Shown: positions 34,786 to 42,537 of the stretch, in pieces | Position numbering within the stretch: position 1 is the stretch's first letter | Layout of the letters: every line of letters starts with the position of its first letter | NCBI GenBank assembly: GCA_025360105.1 | Contig: JANYCT010000091.1 | Location: 1-64,000 of the forward strand | Direction: 5' to 3' | Source: Actinomycetes bacterium | Lineage (GTDB): Bacteria; Actinomycetota; Acidimicrobiia; Acidimicrobiales; Ilumatobacteraceae | Length of the DNA: 64,000 nucleotides | Notes under the pieces: model-generated | Seen by the model: the letters and a program-made list of their open reading frames with translations, nothing else | Databases searched by the model: none | What the model was told of the DNA's origin: nothing | Program-made: the position numbers and the translations under genes

Positions 34786-35771
34786 CAGGCCAGCTTGCGC
34801 AATTCGACCAATGGTCGCGGGCCGACGTGGGAGATCACCTCGGCGGCGGCGATGGATCCGAGCCGGCCACATTCGACGAGATCCATGCCGCGGGTGTAAC
34901 CGTAAAGGAAGCCCGATGCGAACAGGTCGCCTGCGCCCGTCGTGTCGAGCACGAGTTCCACCGGTTCCGCAGCGATAACCAAGACATCGTCAGCAGTGAC
35001 AATGACGGAACCCTGGGGTCCGCGCGTGATCGCCGCAAGTGCACAATCGGCACGCACCGCAGCGACGGCATCGTCGAAAGAGTCAACCTGATACAGCGAC
35101 ATCAACTCGTCCTCGTTGCCGAAGAGAATGTCGACCTCGTCGGCCACGAGCGCGCGGAAATCGTCGCGATGACGATCGACGCAAAACGAATCGCTGAGAG
35201 TGAGCGACACCATGCGGCCGTGTTCGTGGGCAACCCGCGAAGCATGGCGGAACGCCGCCTTGGCCTCGTCGCGGTCGAACAGGTAACCCTCCATGTACAG
35301 CACCCGCCCCGAAGCAACAGTGGGCATGTCGATGTCGGGGGGGCACAGCATTGACGACACACCGAGATAGGTATTCATCGTGCGCTGCGCATCGGGCGTG
35401 ACCACGATGATGCAGCGACCCGTGGGCGTCTCGACTTCAGGTGCACCAGGTCGGAAAGCAACGCCAACAGCGCGCAGGTCGTGACCGAACACCTCACCGA
35501 GTTCGTCGTTGCTGACCTTGCCGATGTAGGCCGCCGTACCCCCGAACGACGCCACGCCGCACATGGTGTTCGCCGCGGACCCGCCACTCATCTCGACCGC
35601 CGAACCCAGCGCCCTGTACAGGGACACAGCTCGCTCTGTCTCGATCAGGGTCATCGACCCTTTCACCAGGGATTCGCGATCGATGAACGAGTCGTCGGCG
35701 TGTGCGATCACATCGACAAGGGCATTGCCGATACCGACGACATCGAACTCGGCAAAGTCTGACTCAGGCAT
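34785..35771 (-). CDS. PfkB-family kinase, adenosine-kinase-like
   Basis: Ribokinase-fold sugar/nucleoside kinase (328 aa). It has an N-terminal FDVVGIGNALVDVIA, the GG motif MSGGSAANTMCGVASFGG, TPDAQRTMNTYLG and the catalytic DTTGAGDLFASGFLYG. The N-terminal pattern matches bacterial proteins annotated as adenosine kinase rather than ribokinase or fructokinase. Phosphorylation of adenosine would feed the salvage pathway next to add. It is divergent from pepN with 42 bases between starts. Confidence 0.88.
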   Translation of the reverse strand: MPESDFAEFDVVGIGNALVDVIAHADDSFIDRESLVKGSMTLIETERAVSLYRALGSAVEMSGGSAANTMCGVASFGGTAAYIGKVSNDELGEVFGHDLRAVGVAFRPGAPEVETPTGRCIIVVTPDAQRTMNTYLGVSSMLCPPDIDMPTVASGRVLYMEGYLFDRDEAKAAFRHASRVAHEHGRMVSLTLSDSFCVDRHRDDFRALVADEVDILFGNEDELMSLYQVDSFDDAVAAVRADCALAAITRGPQGSVIVTADDVLVIAAEPVELVLDTTGAGDLFASGFLYGYTRGMDLVECGRLGSIAAAEVISHVGPRPLVELRKLA

Positions 35772-35813
35772 TGGCACGGCACCTGACGCTAGCGGCCGAC
35801 TAGCCTGCTTCAC

Positions 35814-38336
35814 GTGAATCTGGACCCGTATCGTCTTGCGCGTTCCGTAGTCCCCAAACACTACGCGGTGAGCCTCGAACCCGAACTCAGCAACGCGACG
35901 TTCAGCGGCCGCGTCGCGATCGCAGTCGATGTCACCGAGCCCGTCGACCAGATAGTTCTCAACGCTATCGAGCTCGACATCAACGCTGTACTCGTCGACG
36001 GTCGCAACGTGGGGTACTCGCTTGATGCCGTCACGGAACGGCTGTTCATCGAGACATCGGTACTGCCCGGATCGGCAGTGGTCGAGATTGAGTTTCGTGG
36101 TGTGCTCAATGACCAATTGCGCGGTTTCTACCGCAGCACCTACTGCGACGCTGACGGCACCGAACACGTGATTGCGTGCTCGCAGATGCAGGCCACCGAC
36201 TGTCGCCGAGCCTTTCCTTGCTTCGATGAACCCGACTTCAAGGCCAGGTTCGAAGTGACGCTCGTTGTCGACGAGGCCATGATGGCGCTCTCCAACGGCG
36301 CCGAGGCAGCGCGGCGCCAACGGCCAGATGGCCGGTGGGTCGTGACCTTCGAGGACACGATTCCGATGAGCACCTATCTCGTCGCGTTCGTCGTTGGGCG
36401 ACTCGAGGCAACCGCACCGGTGGATGTCCTCGGCACCCCGCTCCGAATCGTGCACGTACCCGGCAAGGGCCACCTCACGCAGTTCGCCCTCGACGCCGGC
36501 GCCTCGGCGTTGGAGTGGTTTCAGGGCTACTACGCCATCCCGTATCCCGGCAGCAAGATCGACATGGTCGCGCTTCCCGACTTTGCGGCGGGCGCCATGG
36601 AGAACCTCGGCTGCATCACCTATCGCGAATCGCTGCTGTTGATCGACGCAAAGACGAGTACCCAGATGGAGCGACAGGCGGTTGCCGACGTGGTCAGCCA
36701 CGAACTCGCGCACATGTGGTTCGGCGATCTGGTCACGATGCGCTGGTGGAACGGCATCTGGCTCAACGAAGCCTTCGCCACGTTCATGGAAGCCATGGCT
36801 GTCGAGATCTTCCGGCCCGATTGGAAGCGGTGGACCGCGTTCAGTCTCGAACGGACCGATGCGTTCGAAGTGGATTCGCTCGAGAGCACTCGCACAGTTG
36901 AGTTCGATGTTCGAGCCCCGGCGGAGTGCAACGGCATGTTCGACGTGCTCACGTATCAAAAAGGTGGGGCGCTGCTGCGCATGCTCCAGCAGTACCTCGG
37001 CGAGGAGCGCTTCCGCCAAGGCGTGAATCACTATCTCCGCCAACACTGCTTCGGCAGTACCGACACCAGCGATCTGTGGGACGGCATCGAAGCAGTCACC
37101 ACCGCCGACGGCGGCGACGAACCGGTGCGCGAGGTTATGGACAGCTGGATCTGGCAGGCCGGATACCCGCTGGTGTCAGCTCGACTCACGGGCCCCGAGC
37201 TGGTTGTGAGTCAACAACGGTTCAGCTTCAGCCCAGAATCCGGCGACACCACGATCTTCATCACACCCGTTGCTGTTCGCGTTGGCGATGTGGTGCACAT
37301 GGTGCTTCTGGATGGTCCCGAGGCCCGCTTGTCGATCGGCGATACCACAGCACCGATCGTGGTGAATGCCGGGGGACACGGCTTTTTCAGGGTGGCCTAC
37401 GATGACGCCCTGCGCTCTCGGTTGACTCCCGGAGTTCTCGCGACGCTGAACACCATCGAGCGATACAACCTTGTCGACGACGCCAGTGCTGCGTGTGTCG
37501 CCGGTCGACTCGAGCCCAACCAGCTGTTGACCTTCCTCGAAGGCTTTCAGGCCGAGCAGGACCTCGCCGTATGGCAGGCGATCGTGGCATCGCTCCGTCG
37601 TCTCAGTCGAATCATCGACCACGAGACGCTGCCGGCTTTCCAGACCCGGGTATCAAGGTTCGTCTCGCCGACTCTGACCGAAGTGGGCTGGACGCCCAGC
37701 GACCGCGATGATGGCCTCCGCGCCAAGCTTCGCGGACTGTTGGTCACCACGACGGCCGTTCTGGGCAACAACATCGACGTTCAGCACCGATGCCGCGCCC
37801 TGTTAGAAGGCGAACAGTCGGCTCTCGAACCCGAGTTGCGCGCAGCTGCGATCACTGTTGTTGCGTCCACCGGAGACGTCGACGACTTCGAGCGTTTTGT
37901 ACACGGCTTCCGTTCTGCGTCTACCCCCCAGGAGCAGTTGCGCAACCTCTACGCACTCGCCGAATTCAACAGCGCCGAGTTGGTCGAGCGCGCCTGCGAA
38001 TTCGCCTTCAGTGGCGAGGTGCGTTCGCAAAACGCTCCGTACCTGCTGTCCCGGTGCATCGCCAACCGCGAACACGGCGCGGTGGCATGGACCATTGTGC
38101 GCAAGAACTGGGACACCGCCTGCCGTCGGTTCCCGGATCCATCGATGATCCGCATGGTCGATCCTGTGAAGCATCTGAACACACCCTCGGCGGTTGCCGA
38201 CGTGCAGGGTTTCTTCGCCGAACACCCCATCACTCAATCCGCGACTTCGTTGGCGCAGGTGCTCGAACGTCAACGAGTAAACGCAGCGTTTCGCGAACGA
38301 GACGCTGCCGACTTCGCCACGGCGCTGCGCGGCTGA
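35814..38336 (+). CDS. pepN: Aminopeptidase N (M1 family)
   Basis: Zinc aminopeptidase (840 aa, GTG start) releasing N-terminal residues from peptides. The exopeptidase motif is GAMENLG. The zinc site is HELAHMWFGD with the third ligand in NEAFATF. The N-terminal beta domain, thermolysin-like domain and ERAP1-type helical C-terminal domain are all present, giving the usual actinobacterial length. No signal peptide is seen, so it acts in the cytoplasm. The stop overlaps the next start (TGATG). Confidence 0.95.
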   Translation: MNLDPYRLARSVVPKHYAVSLEPELSNATFSGRVAIAVDVTEPVDQIVLNAIELDINAVLVDGRNVGYSLDAVTERLFIETSVLPGSAVVEIEFRGVLNDQLRGFYRSTYCDADGTEHVIACSQMQATDCRRAFPCFDEPDFKARFEVTLVVDEAMMALSNGAEAARRQRPDGRWVVTFEDTIPMSTYLVAFVVGRLEATAPVDVLGTPLRIVHVPGKGHLTQFALDAGASALEWFQGYYAIPYPGSKIDMVALPDFAAGAMENLGCITYRESLLLIDAKTSTQMERQAVADVVSHELAHMWFGDLVTMRWWNGIWLNEAFATFMEAMAVEIFRPDWKRWTAFSLERTDAFEVDSLESTRTVEFDVRAPAECNGMFDVLTYQKGGALLRMLQQYLGEERFRQGVNHYLRQHCFGSTDTSDLWDGIEAVTTADGGDEPVREVMDSWIWQAGYPLVSARLTGPELVVSQQRFSFSPESGDTTIFITPVAVRVGDVVHMVLLDGPEARLSIGDTTAPIVVNAGGHGFFRVAYDDALRSRLTPGVLATLNTIERYNLVDDASAACVAGRLEPNQLLTFLEGFQAEQDLAVWQAIVASLRRLSRIIDHETLPAFQTRVSRFVSPTLTEVGWTPSDRDDGLRAKLRGLLVTTTAVLGNNIDVQHRCRALLEGEQSALEPELRAAAITVVASTGDVDDFERFVHGFRSASTPQEQLRNLYALAEFNSAELVERACEFAFSGEVRSQNAPYLLSRCIANREHGAVAWTIVRKNWDTACRRFPDPSMIRMVDPVKHLNTPSAVADVQGFFAEHPITQSATSLAQVLERQRVNAAFRERDAADFATALRG

Positions 38337-38965
38337 TGTATCGGCCCTCGGCATTCATGACCTCTGACCCCGACGACGGATTCAGTCTGATCGCCCGTTA
38401 TCCGTTGGCGCAGTTGATCGTGGTAGACGACACGGGTACCGCCATGGCGACACCAGTACCCCTCGTTGTGGATGTCGAGTCCGGTTGCCTCATCGGTCAT
38501 CTCGCGCGCGCTAACCCGTGCAGCGCTGCCGCCGGCGTGCGCTCCGCGCTGGTCATCTTCAGCGGGGCGGACGCGTACATCTCGCCCGACTTCTACCCAT
38601 CGAAGGTCACCAATCCCAGCGTGGTGCCCACATGGAACTATGAGACGGTGCAGGTCCGCGGCGTACTCACAGTGCGCGACGACACGGCATGGACCGAACG
38701 GGTCGTGCGTCGCCTCACCGAACACTTTGAGGCCGGTAGAACAACGCCATGGCACGTCGATGACGCGCCTGCGGGCTTCATTGAGCAGATGGTGCGCAGC
38801 ATCGTCGGCCTCGAGATCACGATCGATGACATGGTCACCAAACGAAAGCTCAGTCAGAACCGCAACGCGATCGACCAGCAGGGCACGAGTCTGCGATTGG
38901 CCGCGGGCTCCCCGAGAGACGTCGCCTTGGCCGACTCGATGCGCTGCGACAGTGGGGCTCAGTAG
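38336..38965 (+). CDS. PaiB-like FMN-binding protein
   Basis: Protein of 209 aa in the FMN-binding, PaiB-type negative regulator family. The start MYRPSAFMTSDPDDGFSLI matches the family's characteristic opening. Other segments are GHLARANP, YISPDFY and the central WNYETVQVRG. In Bacillus PaiB affects protease and sporulation genes, but many homologues are probably flavin enzymes. It overlaps pepN by one base (TGATG). Confidence 0.88.
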   Translation: MYRPSAFMTSDPDDGFSLIARYPLAQLIVVDDTGTAMATPVPLVVDVESGCLIGHLARANPCSAAAGVRSALVIFSGADAYISPDFYPSKVTNPSVVPTWNYETVQVRGVLTVRDDTAWTERVVRRLTEHFEAGRTTPWHVDDAPAGFIEQMVRSIVGLEITIDDMVTKRKLSQNRNAIDQQGTSLRLAAGSPRDVALADSMRCDSGAQ

Positions 38966-39016
38966 ACTGCCCAACCGCGGATGGGATCAACGTCGTCGAC
39001 CCATGGAGTGCACAGC

Positions 39017-39643
39017 ATGACACCGAACAGTTCCCGCACGCGCTTCATCGTTGCGACTGCGCTTGCAGGTGTAGCAATGCTGAGCTGGCCCGACGCGAGC
39101 ACCCGAGCAAGCGCTACCGCCGCGACGACGGCGATCGTGGTTACGCCAGTCAACGTTCCTGCCGATGCGGCCCGTCCGGCGCAGCGCCTGCGTCTCGGCG
39201 ACGGTCCGATCTTCCCGATGCAAACCACACCGCGATGCGACATCCTCGACAACTTCGCCGACCCCCGCTCGGGCGGTCGCACCCATGAGGGCGTCGATAT
39301 TCTTGCCACACGTGACCAAGAGATCTATGCGGTAACCGACGGCACGCTCACCCTGCAGGTACTCGCTGGCAGCTCAGGTGCCGGCGCGAGTCTGTCAGGC
39401 AACCTCTGGACTCTCACCGCACCAAACGGTAGCTACTCGGTATATGCCCACCTGTCCGGCTTCGCTGCTGGCCTCAGCGCCGGCTCGGTGGTACGTCGGG
39501 GACAACTCATCGGCTACGTCGGCGACACGGGTAATGCCGGTCCCGGCAACTACCACCTCCACTTCGAGTGGCATCCAGGTGGAGGCGCTGCAGTGAACCC
39601 GCTCGCTGTCATCGTGATCCCACGCGAATGCGCGGTGTACTAG
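39017..39643 (+). CDS. Secreted M23-family metallopeptidase
   Basis: Exported peptidase (208 aa) of the LytM/M23 type, acting on peptidoglycan cross-bridges or as a regulator. A signal peptide (FIVATALAGVAMLS...) is followed by the M23 domain with zinc ligands in GRTHEGVDI and in NYHLHFEWH. The compact domain YAHLSGFAAGLSAGSVVRRG is typical. The ATG at 39017 has a GGAG site upstream and is preferred over an upstream in-frame ATG at 38981. It ends 14 bases before the convergent deacetylase gene. Confidence 0.9.
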   Translation: MTPNSSRTRFIVATALAGVAMLSWPDASTRASATAATTAIVVTPVNVPADAARPAQRLRLGDGPIFPMQTTPRCDILDNFADPRSGGRTHEGVDILATRDQEIYAVTDGTLTLQVLAGSSGAGASLSGNLWTLTAPNGSYSVYAHLSGFAAGLSAGSVVRRGQLIGYVGDTGNAGPGNYHLHFEWHPGGGAAVNPLAVIVIPRECAVY

Positions 39644-39657
39644 CCGCGCCGGAGGAC

Positions 39658-40476
39658 TCAGCCCAGCAATCCCGTGACCGTCGTTTGGGTGAGGTTGTTC
39701 GCTGCAAGGTGTTCAAGGATCACCGGCAGCGCCTTAATGGTGTCACGGTGGCCAAAGTGCATGCTCACGATGGATCCTGCACGCACCTCAGCGTTCACCT
39801 TCGCGATCACCGCCTTCGAGCCGGGCTCTTTGAAGTCGCGCGAATCCACGTCGTAACCCACCGACACGGCATACCCCGCCCGACCCGCTTCGTCGAGGAT
39901 CGTCTGCGATGGCACATCGGTGCCAGAGGGCCGGAACCATTTGCCGATCGACCCGATGAAAGGCACCAGCGCCTGTCCGCCGCCCGAGATCTCGTCGTAC
40001 ACCTGAGACCGTGTGAGCGTCAGCATGTCGGTGTGGTTGAGCGTGTGATTTCCGAGTTCGTGGCCGTCGGCAACGGCACGATGGCCCAGCGTCGGGTGCG
40101 CCGTGATCCACGTGCCAATCGCGAAGAACGTGGCCGTGAACTGTTTTGACTTCATCAAATCAAGGAGTTCGGTGACGAGGGCGGGATCGCCACCGAGGTG
40201 AAAAGTGATCGCCACTTTGTTCACTGTGGCGCTGCCCTGTCTCACGTAGGCGGCGGGCGCGCCCGTTGCCAGCGCCACAGTGGTGGGCACGGTAGTTGCA
40301 CCTGCAACGACATCTGTACCGTTGATCGAAGTGACACTGGCCAACGCTGCCGTGGTCGCACCATTTGACGTATTCTTAGCGTCACTGCAACTGTTGACGA
40401 CCGCGATACCTGCGAGTGCCGCCCCACCCATCACGAAGGCGCGACGACCGATGAGTGGTCTCGATGCTGCAGTCAT
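39658..40476 (-). CDS. Polysaccharide-deacetylase-family lipoprotein with altered first motif
   Basis: NodB-fold protein (272 aa). A twin-arginine signal (GRRAFVMGGAALAGIAV) ends in a lipobox (VVNSC), suggesting Tat export and lipid anchoring. Motif 2 is intact (GNHTLNHTD), but motif 1, normally TFDDG, reads ITFHLGGD, so the usual catalytic aspartate pair is missing. The later motif region SDVPSQTILDEAGRAGYAVSVGYDVDSRD (read in pieces) keeps the fold. The start overlaps the stop of the beta-propeller gene (ATGA). It may be a deacetylase variant or a non-catalytic binder. Confidence 0.83.
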   Translation of the reverse strand: MTAASRPLIGRRAFVMGGAALAGIAVVNSCSDAKNTSNGATTAALASVTSINGTDVVAGATTVPTTVALATGAPAAYVRQGSATVNKVAITFHLGGDPALVTELLDLMKSKQFTATFFAIGTWITAHPTLGHRAVADGHELGNHTLNHTDMLTLTRSQVYDEISGGGQALVPFIGSIGKWFRPSGTDVPSQTILDEAGRAGYAVSVGYDVDSRDFKEPGSKAVIAKVNAEVRAGSIVSMHFGHRDTIKALPVILEHLAANNLTQTTVTGLLG

Positions 40477-41732
40477 CGGAAGTTCCCGGTGTGACCGAGC
40501 GAATAGCGCCCGGGTTGCGGGAAGACCGCAAGGCCGTGCGGCCCCGAGGGCACGGGTATCTGCTCGAGGAGCAGACCGGTAGTGGTATCGAACACGTAGA
40601 CGACGTCGTCGTAGCGACCCGACACCCAAAACCGCGTGCCGTCGGCAGAGACACCGCCCATATCGGGAGATCCGCCACCTGGGATCGGCCAGGTGGCCAC
40701 CACGGTGTCGGTCGTTGGATCGATGACGCTCACTGAACCTTCGCCGGGTTGTGATTTCCGGGTGACGTCGTGCGCGAGGCGGCCGCGATTGGTCACATAG
40801 ATGCGGCTGGCATCACGGCTCGGATAGATGCCGTGCGCGCCGACACCGGTCTTGATCGAGCCGATCACCTTCGTGCCCTGCGAGTCGAGAATCCATACAC
40901 CGGCGCCCATCATGTCAGCCACGTAGAACTTCGTGCCGTCAGGGGCCAGGCGGAGATCCTGTGGCATCGACCCCGCAGGAAGCGCCAGTACGTTAAGGAT
41001 CGCGCCGGTGTTGCTGTCGACTTTGATGATGTCGCCGGAGAACTCGCACGTGGCCACGAACCACGAGCCGTCGGGCGACCAATCAGCGTGATTCACACCT
41101 GAGCACGGAACCGGAATCGACTGTAGGAGCTTCCACGTGACCCGATCGTAGAAATCGATGCGTTCGAGGCGTTCGGCCATCACCACCGCCTTCTTGCCGT
41201 CAGGGGTGAAGTACAGGTTGTACGGCGCCTGCACAGGGATCGCCTTGCCGGGCTTGCCGGTTACCGGGTTGATGGGCACAAGCCTGTTCGAGTCGCTTGC
41301 GGTCGCATACAGCGTCTTCAGATCCCAGCCCGGTACGACATGCTGCATCAGCTTGCCGACCGTGTAGCGATCAATCACCTTCATCGTCTTCTGATCGATC
41401 ACCGTCACCGAGCCGTTGTCGTTGCTCGGTACATACACGAGTGATCGCGCACGGGCCGCCGCCGGGCTCATGTCGCCGGCAGCTGTGTGCGAATACACGT
41501 TGAACGGCGTCGAGATCACCGGAGCAGAACCGCCCGGGGTCGTCGGAATCGAGTCGGTGGACTCTGATGCGATCAGGTCCACAGTTGTTGACGAGCCGAG
41601 GTCCGTCGAGGGGCCAGCACTCGAACCGCCACAGGCTGCGACCAGCAACCCACATACTGCAACCAGCCCCACGCGCGCAGAACCGCGCACGAGCGCGAAA
41701 CGATGCGTGGAAGTGTTGCGTGTACCCGCCAT
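40473..41732 (-). CDS. YVTN-type beta-propeller lipoprotein
   Basis: Exported lipoprotein (419 aa). The signal peptide ends at the lipobox LVAAC, followed by a Ser/Thr-rich linker and about six or seven repeats of a beta-propeller with the YVTN pattern (RSLVYVPSNDNGSVTVID, TKFYVADMMGAGVWILD, SRIYVTNRGRLAHDV, TRFWVSGRYDDVVYVFD). Such propellers bind proteins, surface polymers or cofactors. It is co-transcribed with the deacetylase-like lipoprotein (ATGA overlap), so the two may work together at the cell envelope. Confidence 0.87.
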   Translation of the reverse strand: MAGTRNTSTHRFALVRGSARVGLVAVCGLLVAACGGSSAGPSTDLGSSTTVDLIASESTDSIPTTPGGSAPVISTPFNVYSHTAAGDMSPAAARARSLVYVPSNDNGSVTVIDQKTMKVIDRYTVGKLMQHVVPGWDLKTLYATASDSNRLVPINPVTGKPGKAIPVQAPYNLYFTPDGKKAVVMAERLERIDFYDRVTWKLLQSIPVPCSGVNHADWSPDGSWFVATCEFSGDIIKVDSNTGAILNVLALPAGSMPQDLRLAPDGTKFYVADMMGAGVWILDSQGTKVIGSIKTGVGAHGIYPSRDASRIYVTNRGRLAHDVTRKSQPGEGSVSVIDPTTDTVVATWPIPGGGSPDMGGVSADGTRFWVSGRYDDVVYVFDTTTGLLLEQIPVPSGPHGLAVFPQPGRYSLGHTGNFR

Positions 41733-41802
41733 GTGGATGACCTCGATCTTGTGCCAGTTGGCAGCGGAGCAAATCTAGGCTCCGAACAACAACGGTGGCT
41801 TG

Positions 41803-42537
41803 TCAGGGCTCGTCAGCATTGAGTGAAGCGCGCCCATTTGCCGCTGTTGAGAAGTCGAATCGATAACCCATGCCCGGTTCCGTGATGAAATAGCGCGGTT
41901 GACCGGGAACCGGCTCGAGCTTCTTGCGCACGGCGGCGAGGTGCACCCGCAAATAGTTGGTCTCGAACTCGTACTGTGGCCCCCACACCTGCTGAAGCAG
42001 CTGACGTTGCGTCACCAGTCGACCATGATTGCGAACGAGATGTTCAACGATCGCCCACTCGGTCGGGGTGAGGTGCACGTCGCTGTCGCCTCTCAGCACC
42101 CGCTTGGCGACGAGGTCGACAACGAAGTCGTCGGTACGAATCGTCGCCTGCTCGGGGCCGGGCTGATGCCGGCGTAACGTGGCGCGCAATCTTGCCAGCA
42201 GCTCGTTCATGCCAAAGGGCTTCGTGACATAGTCGTCGGCCCCAGCGTCGAGCGCAGCAACTTTGTCGGCCTCGGCCTCACGCACGGACAAGATGATGAT
42301 CGGCACTGCCGTCCAACCGCGAAGACCGCGAATGACATCGATGCCATCGATACCGGGGAGTCCGAGGTCGAGCAGGACGAGATCGGGATGATGCGTCGCG
42401 GCAAGATGCAACGCCTGTTCGCCACTCTCGGCGAGGTCCACCACATAACCCCTGGCCCGCAAGTTGACATCGAGCGCGCTTCTGATCTGCGGCTCGTCGT
42501 CGACGACGAGGACGCGAGCCAGTGGTGTTGCGCTCAT
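41803..42537 (-). CDS. kdpE: KdpE-type response regulator
   Basis: OmpR/PhoB-family response regulator (244 aa) of the KdpE type. The receiver domain has the phospho-acceptor Asp57 in VLLDLGLPG, acidic residues in VVDDEP and Lys in YVTKPFGMNEL. The C-terminal winged helix contains LTPTEWAIVEHLVRNHGR and NYLRVHLAAVRKKLE. The start overlaps the kdpD stop (ATGA). No kdpFABC operon is in the window; the likely target is the divergent KimA-like gene. Confidence 0.93.
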   Translation of the reverse strand: MSATPLARVLVVDDEPQIRSALDVNLRARGYVVDLAESGEQALHLAATHHPDLVLLDLGLPGIDGIDVIRGLRGWTAVPIIILSVREAEADKVAALDAGADDYVTKPFGMNELLARLRATLRRHQPGPEQATIRTDDFVVDLVAKRVLRGDSDVHLTPTEWAIVEHLVRNHGRLVTQRQLLQQVWGPQYEFETNYLRVHLAAVRKKLEPVPGQPRYFITEPGMGYRFDFSTAANGRASLNADEP

